17,793 bases of DNA, taken from contig CALPRR020000030.1 of assembly GCA_943326025.2 (NCBI GenBank), forward strand, positions 1 through 17,793. Reading direction: 5' to 3'. The DNA comes from Candidatus Kuenenia stuttgartensis (GTDB lineage: Bacteria > Bacteroidota > Bacteroidia > Flavobacteriales_D > Crocinitomicaceae). Shown here one piece after another: positions 13,480-17,793 of this stretch. The notes beneath the pieces were generated by a model. That model ran no database searches, was not told where the DNA came from, and saw only the letters and a list, made by a program, of their open reading frames with translations. The position numbers and the translations under genes were made by a program. Within the stretch, counting starts at the first letter, position 1. Each line of letters begins with the position of its first letter.

Positions 13480-14492
13480 TAATCAATGATTTTTTCAATC
13501 AAATAATGATTTCTTGTCGAAGAATTTCTACCAGATAATTCAGCTAAAAAACCTGCTAAAAAGAATTGAACTCCCATAATCATAGCTGCTAAAGCAATGT
13601 AAAATTCTGTACGTTGAGAAATTAATTTACCTGATTGATTAATAAATAATTTACCAATTCCTAAATAAGCTGCAAAACCAAATCCAACGATGAACATCAA
13701 TGTACCAATAGCTCCAAAAAAATGCATTGGTTTTTTACCAAATTTCCCCATAAAAACAACTGAAAGTAGATCTAAAGGTCCATTTAAGAAACGATTTAAC
13801 CCAAATTTTGTTGTTCCATATTTACGAGATTGGTGCTGAACTACCTTCTCTCCTATCTTAGAAAACCCTGCAAACTTAGCCAATGGCGGAATATAACGGT
13901 GCATATCACCATATAATTCGATACTTTTTACAACTTCATTTTTGTAAGCTTTTAAACCACAATTAAAATCATGTAAATAAATTCCTGTCAATCTTCTAGC
14001 TGCCCAGTTATATAATTTAGTAGGGATTGTTTTGGTGATTGGATCATAGCGCTTTTTCTTCCAACCAGAAACAACATCAAAATCATCTTCGATAATCATT
14101 TGATACAATCCAGGAATTTCATCAGGAGAATCTTGTAAATCAGCATCCATAGTTATAACAACCTGGCCTTGAACAGCTTCAAATCCTTTTTGTAAAGCTG
14201 CTGATTTACCATAATTTCGTTGAAATTTGATACCCTTTACCTCAGGATTTTGTTCTTTCAAATTTTCTACAACTTTCCATGAACCATCTTTGCTTCCATC
14301 ATCTACAAACATTACTTCGTAAGATAAATTATTTTCTGTCATTACCTTTTTGATCCAAGAAAATAATTCAGGTAACGATTCAACTTCATTGTAAAGAGGA
14401 ACGACAATCGATATGTTATATTTAAAGTCCAATTTTGCTTCTTTTATAGAATGTTTACAAATATAAAAAAAGAATAGTTGTCTCGATTTCAT
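13479..14492 (-). CDS. Glycosyltransferase family 2 protein, polyprenyl-phosphate type
   Basis: The protein of up to 337 residues is a GT-A fold family 2 enzyme of the DPM1/ArnC/GtrB type. It has ISIVVPLYNE at 27-36, DDGSKDGSW at 64-72, the metal-binding DAD at 116-118 (TMDADLQDSPDE) and the conserved NCGLKAYK at 177-184. The block HQSRKYGTTKFGLNRF is at 220-235. Two C-terminal membrane helices (about 257-280 and 298-319) follow. Such enzymes transfer a sugar to undecaprenyl phosphate, or modify lipid-linked glycans, on the inner face of the membrane. The ATG at 14492 adds 20 residues not typical of the family. A full -7 element lies inside that extension (14465-14458), so a TTG start at 14432 (LDFKYNISIVV) is a serious alternative. 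It is the first gene of the cluster. Confidence 0.9.
   Translation of the reverse strand: MKSRQLFFFYICKHSIKEAKLDFKYNISIVVPLYNEVESLPELFSWIKKVMTENNLSYEVMFVDDGSKDGSWKVVENLKEQNPEVKGIKFQRNYGKSAALQKGFEAVQGQVVITMDADLQDSPDEIPGLYQMIIEDDFDVVSGWKKKRYDPITKTIPTKLYNWAARRLTGIYLHDFNCGLKAYKNEVVKSIELYGDMHRYIPPLAKFAGFSKIGEKVVQHQSRKYGTTKFGLNRFLNGPLDLLSVVFMGKFGKKPMHFFGAIGTLMFIVGFGFAAYLGIGKLFINQSGKLISQRTEFYIALAAMIMGVQFFLAGFLAELSGRNSSTRNHYLIEKIID
14458..14465 (-). promoter_or_regulatory. -7 element that may decide the GT2 start
   Basis: TATATTTG on the minus strand (14465-14458) fully matches TAnnTTTG. It lies 34-27 bases downstream of the annotated ATG and 26 bases upstream of an in-frame TTG at 14432. If it is the cluster promoter, translation must begin at TTG. 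A -33 TTG is not visible at the usual spacing. Confidence 0.4.
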
Positions 14493-14634
14493 TTACATTT
14501 AAAAAGCTAACATGTTAATGTTAAATTTTGAATTATGAATTTTCGATTTTGGATTTTTAATTGTTGGTATTTAATCAAAGGACAAATGTTTAAATTTTAG
14601 ATTTTAGAACATTTCAATTTTGGTCGAAATTTCA

Positions 14635-14642
14635 TATATTTG
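14635..14642 (+). promoter_or_regulatory. -7 element of the E1 dehydrogenase gene
   Basis: TATATTTG matches TAnnTTTG and ends 20 bases before the ATG at 14663. A TTG lies only 12 bases upstream of it, which is short for the -33 element. The 170-base gap between the divergent GT2 and E1 genes is otherwise simple AT-rich sequence with repeated ATTTT-type words. Confidence 0.55.
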
Positions 14643-14662
14643 TACGTCTTATAAATTATACT

Positions 14663-17107
14663 ATGGCAAAACAAACCGTTAAAGAATTAGAAACTTCTGT
14701 TGATTTTGAAACATTTAAATCAGAAGTTTTATCAGATTTTCGTTTAGCTTGTGTTTCGAGAGAAGCATCATTACTTGGTAGAAGAGAAGTTTTGACCGGT
14801 AAAGCAAAATTCGGGATTTTTGGCGATGGTAAAGAATTAGCACAAATTGCTTTAGCGAAACAATTTCAATTAGGAGATTTCAGATCAGGATATTACAGAG
14901 ATCAAACATTCATGATGGCGATTGATCAATTAACTGTTCAACAATATTTTGCAGGATTGTACGCTCATACTGACGTAGAAAAAGAACCACTTTCTGCAGG
15001 TCGTCAAATGGGTGGACATTATTCAACTCGAAATTTAGATGAAAAAGGTGAATGGAAAAATTTAATGGAGCAGCGAAATAGCTCTTCAGATATCTCTCCA
15101 ACAGCTGGACAAATGCCTCGTTTACTTGGTTTAGCTCAAGCTTCTAAAGTTTATAGAAATAACCCTGCACTTTCAGAGTTAGAAGAATTTAAAAAATTCA
15201 CAAACGGAGGAAACGAAGTTGCATTCGGAACAATTGGTGATGCTTCAACTTCTGAAGGTCCTTTTTGGGAAACTATTAATGCAGCTGGTGTTTTACAAGT
15301 TCCGATGGTTATGTCAGTTTGGGACGATGGTTATGGTATCTCTGTTCCTCGTCATCACCAAACTACAAAAGATAGTATTTCTGAAGCACTTTCAGGAATG
15401 CAACGAACTAAAGATAAACCTGGTTATGAAATTTTCTTGACAAAAGGTTGGGATTATGTTCACATGTGTGAGACATATGAAAAAGCAGTTAAAATTGCGA
15501 GAGAACAACATATTCCAGTTTTAGTTCATGTGAAAGAAGTAAATCAACCACAAGGTCACTCTACTTCTGGTTCTCACGAGCGTTACAAAACAGAAGAACG
15601 TTTAAAATGGGAAATTGAATTTGATTGTATCAATAAATTCAAAGAATGGATTTTAAATTTCAATGCAGATGGATTAACGATTGCTTCTCTTGATGAAATT
15701 GAAGAAATTCAAAAAGAAGCAAAAACATATGTAAGAGATCAAAAAAGTGCTGCTTGGAAAGATTACAGTGATGCAATTAAAACTGATTTAAATACAGCTT
15801 TATCTTTATTGAAAGCTGTTGCTGCTGAAAGTTCAAATGCAGTATTTATAAATTCTGAGATTGAAACGCTTGAAAGAGCAATGGAACCAATTCGAAAGGA
15901 TATTTTAAATTCATGTAGAAAAGTATTAAAAATAATTCGTACAGAAAAAATTCCTACTAAAATTGCTTTATCTGCTTGGATTAAACAACAAATTGAAACA
16001 AATTTTGAGCGATACAGTTCACACTTATACTCACAATCAGCTAGAGCAGCATTAGCTATTGAACCAATTGCTCCTAAATATGAAGATGCTCCAGTTATGG
16101 AAGATGGTCGAATTATTTTGAGAGAGAATTACCGTAAACTTTTTGATAAATATCCTCAAGCATTAATTTTCGGTGAAGATGCTGGGAAAATTGGTGGTGT
16201 AAATCAATCTTTAGAAGGCCTACAAGATCAGTTTGGTGAATTGAGAATATCAGACACAGGGATTCGTGAATGTACGATTATTGGTCAAGGAATTGGCATG
16301 GCAATGAGAGGTTTACGCCCAATTGCAGAGATTCAATACCTAGATTATTTATTATATGCTGTACAAGTAATGTCTGATGATTTAGCAACTGTACAATACA
16401 GGACTAAAGGTGGACAAAAAGCACCTTTAATTATTAGTACTCGTGGACATCGTTTAGAAGGGATTTGGCATTCAGGAAGCCCGATGGGTATGATTGTTAA
16501 TGCTTTAAGAGGTATTTACGTTTGTACACCTAGAAATATGACAAAAGCTGCTGGTTTCTATAATTTATTAATGGAATCTGATGATACAGCTTTAGTAATT
16601 GAACCATTGAATGGTTATAGAACGAAAGAACCAACTCCAACAAATATTGGTGAGTTTAAAATTCCTTTAGGTATCCCTGAAGTTGTTCGTCAAGGAACTG
16701 ATTTAACAATTGTTTCATATGGTTCAACATTCAATTTATGTGAAGTAGCAGCAAAACAATTAGAGGAAGTTGGTATCTCAGTTGAATTGATTGACGTCCA
16801 AACTTTGATTCCATTTGACATCAATCATATGATTAAAGCATCACTTGAAAAAACAAATAGATTACTTATTGTAGATGAAGATGTTAGTAGTGGAGCAACA
16901 GCTTACATGTTAGATAAAATTTTAGTAGAACAAAAAGCATTTATTCATTTAGATTCTATTCCAGAAACATTAAGTTCAAAAGATCACAGACCTGCATATG
17001 GAACAGATGGTGATTATTTCTCAAAACCAAGTGTAGATGACATTTTCGAAAAAGCATATTCTATTTTAAATGAAGTAGATCCAAAAGCATACCCTTCACT
17101 TTATTAA
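14663..17107 (+). CDS. Fused E1 alpha/beta 2-oxoacid dehydrogenase (probably branched-chain)
   Basis: This thiamine-diphosphate enzyme decarboxylates 2-oxo acids and passes the acyl group to the E2 lipoyl domain. In the 814-residue protein the E1 alpha part (about 1-370) shows FRSGYYRDQTFMMAI, then the ThDP motif GDASTSEG from G192 through to WDDGYGIS. The E1 beta part (about 475-814) shows FGEDAGKIGGVNQSLEGLQ, IADTGIREC-like RISDTGIRECTIIGQG, and the C-terminal transketolase-type domain (GTDLTIVSYGSTFNLCEVAA, VELIDVQTLIPFD). Fusion of the two subunits is common in Bacteroidota, where it is usually assigned to branched-chain 2-oxoacid (2-oxoisovalerate) dehydrogenase; pyruvate cannot be excluded. 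No E2 or E3 gene is adjacent. A linker of about 100 residues joins the halves. A strong terminator follows 13 bases after the stop. Confidence 0.92.
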   Translation: MAKQTVKELETSVDFETFKSEVLSDFRLACVSREASLLGRREVLTGKAKFGIFGDGKELAQIALAKQFQLGDFRSGYYRDQTFMMAIDQLTVQQYFAGLYAHTDVEKEPLSAGRQMGGHYSTRNLDEKGEWKNLMEQRNSSSDISPTAGQMPRLLGLAQASKVYRNNPALSELEEFKKFTNGGNEVAFGTIGDASTSEGPFWETINAAGVLQVPMVMSVWDDGYGISVPRHHQTTKDSISEALSGMQRTKDKPGYEIFLTKGWDYVHMCETYEKAVKIAREQHIPVLVHVKEVNQPQGHSTSGSHERYKTEERLKWEIEFDCINKFKEWILNFNADGLTIASLDEIEEIQKEAKTYVRDQKSAAWKDYSDAIKTDLNTALSLLKAVAAESSNAVFINSEIETLERAMEPIRKDILNSCRKVLKIIRTEKIPTKIALSAWIKQQIETNFERYSSHLYSQSARAALAIEPIAPKYEDAPVMEDGRIILRENYRKLFDKYPQALIFGEDAGKIGGVNQSLEGLQDQFGELRISDTGIRECTIIGQGIGMAMRGLRPIAEIQYLDYLLYAVQVMSDDLATVQYRTKGGQKAPLIISTRGHRLEGIWHSGSPMGMIVNALRGIYVCTPRNMTKAAGFYNLLMESDDTALVIEPLNGYRTKEPTPTNIGEFKIPLGIPEVVRQGTDLTIVSYGSTFNLCEVAAKQLEEVGISVELIDVQTLIPFDINHMIKASLEKTNRLLIVDEDVSSGATAYMLDKILVEQKAFIHLDSIPETLSSKDHRPAYGTDGDYFSKPSVDDIFEKAYSILNEVDPKAYPSLY

Positions 17108-17120
17108 AAATAAATATTTT

Positions 17121-17155
17121 AAATGTGGTTTAGAAATCTAAACCACATTTTTTTT
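17121..17155 (+). terminator. Strong intrinsic terminator after the E1 gene
   Basis: AAATGTGGTTTAGA (17121-17134) and TCTAAACCACATTT (17137-17150) form a perfect 14-base inverted repeat, followed by a T run to 17155. The formal loop is two bases, so the top pairs probably open. It sits just after the E1 stop at 17107 and before the next gene on the same strand. Confidence 0.9.
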
Positions 17156-17178
17156 AACATAATTTATTTCAATTTCAA

Positions 17179-17186
17179 TAAATTTG
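17179..17186 (+). promoter_or_regulatory. -7 element upstream of the partial dioxygenase gene
   Basis: TAAATTTG fully matches TAnnTTTG and ends 22 bases before the ATG at 17209. Coming right after a terminator, it supports independent transcription of the last gene. Confidence 0.55.
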
Positions 17187-17208
17187 ATAAATAATTCCAG
17201 AATTTCTA

Positions 17209-17793
17209 ATGATTCAACGATCAAAGTTGGCATTTGCCTTGTATAATTTATTTCATAGAAAACAATTGGCTCATAATGTTCCACTTTATCGTAAAATTGG
17301 CTTAAAAAAATACTACTTCTCACCTGTTTCTAGTCTCGATTTTATTAATCGCGATAGTTCTTTGTTGAAAAATGAAGTAATAAACAAACCTTTAACCGAA
17401 ACTGCTTTTTACAATGAAACAGAAGCTAGTACAAAAGAGAATATTTTGCAATTTGAGGAAAATGGCTACATCATAATTAAAAATTATCTTTCTGAAAATC
17501 AAGTAAATGAAATAAATTCGTTAATTGATACTGGTTTAAAAAATCAAACGTTAAAATTTAAGAATCGAACTAAAATCATGTTTGCTATTCATAAAATTCC
17601 ATTGTTGGAAAAATTTGGAATGGATACAAAATTAATAGCATTAATCTCTTCGTTAATGAATGGAAAGGCAAAATTATTCCAAAGCATTAATTTCATTCAC
17701 GGTAGCGAACAAAAAACACATTCGGATAGTTTTCACATGACGACTTTTCCTTTAGGTGGATTAATTGGAGTTTGGATTGCTTTGGAAGATATC
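17209..17793 (+). CDS. Phytanoyl-CoA dioxygenase (PhyH)-like protein, 3' end missing
   Basis: An open frame runs from ATG 17209 to the window edge (195 codons, no stop), so the gene is truncated at its C-terminus. Residues 78-107 (ENILQFEENGYIIIKNYLSE onward) match the entry of PhyH-like iron/2-oxoglutarate dioxygenases. The first two iron ligands appear as H171-x-D173 in QKTHSDSFHM, followed by the family-like GGLIGVWIALEDI. The distal His and the 2-oxoglutarate-binding Arg would lie beyond the window. Members hydroxylate varied small molecules, so the substrate is unknown. The short N-terminal extension (RSKLAFALYNLFHRKQLAH) is not part of the catalytic core. A -7 element at 17179-17186 supports this start. 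Confidence 0.82.
   Translation, partial: MIQRSKLAFALYNLFHRKQLAHNVPLYRKIGLKKYYFSPVSSLDFINRDSSLLKNEVINKPLTETAFYNETEASTKENILQFEENGYIIIKNYLSENQVNEINSLIDTGLKNQTLKFKNRTKIMFAIHKIPLLEKFGMDTKLIALISSLMNGKAKLFQSINFIHGSEQKTHSDSFHMTTFPLGGLIGVWIALEDI

Noticed and set aside
14512..14538. Short plus-strand frame MLMLNFEL upstream of the branched-chain dehydrogenase, resembling a Leu leader peptide
   Set aside because: It lies about 100 bases upstream of the best -7 element for the gene, no antiterminator/terminator pair follows, and the enzyme is catabolic, so a leucine attenuator is not expected.
17138..17323. 61-codon minus-strand frame after the E1 gene
   Set aside because: It overlaps the terminator hairpin and the 5' part of the dioxygenase-like gene on the other strand, and its composition is that of an antisense shadow.

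Overview
The window looks like a chromosomal segment of a low-GC Bacteroidota bacterium, most likely order Flavobacteriales. Three things point there. The DNA is very AT-rich. Copies of the Bacteroidota -7 promoter element TAnnTTTG sit just upstream of many start codons, without obvious Shine-Dalgarno sequences. The gene families are also typical: a fused E1 alpha/beta 2-oxoacid dehydrogenase, a siroheme reductase with a C-terminal HEPN-like domain, an MBL-rhodanese fusion, DUF983 and DUF5362. No tRNA, rRNA, CRISPR array, transposase or integrase was seen, and the segment reads as ordinary core chromosome rather than an island.

Positions 1-3260 (minus strand) form a sulfur/siroheme unit. A siroheme-dependent sulfite/nitrite reductase is followed by uroporphyrinogen-III C-methyltransferase, which makes the siroheme precursor. 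The 313 bases between the reductase and the next gene hold what I regard as the best find: a promoter, an 18-codon leader peptide with three Met and two Cys codons in a row (MMMCC), an antiterminator and an intrinsic terminator. Together they form a complete candidate for sulfur-amino-acid-dependent transcription attenuation.

Positions 3349-5584 hold small genes: a GNAT acetyltransferase and a DUF983 zinc-ribbon membrane protein (minus), a single-repeat DUF1456 protein (plus), and a secreted protein of unknown function (minus). The last two converge on a hairpin terminator.

Positions 5707-8578 (plus) carry the tRNA methylthiotransferase MtaB and an MBL-fold/double-rhodanese protein, probably a persulfide dioxygenase-sulfurtransferase. 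It converges with a DUF5362 membrane protein across a shared terminator.

Positions 9209-14492 (minus) form a six-gene cell-surface glycan cluster, transcribed in the order GT2 glycosyltransferase, HAD phosphatase, MORN/YwqK-like repeat protein, lipoprotein, GT9 and GT4. Several junctions overlap or nearly touch, indicating translational coupling.

Positions 14663-17107 (plus) encode the fused E1 of a 2-oxoacid (probably branched-chain) dehydrogenase, closed by a strong terminator. The window ends inside a phytanoyl-CoA-dioxygenase-like gene that runs off the right edge.
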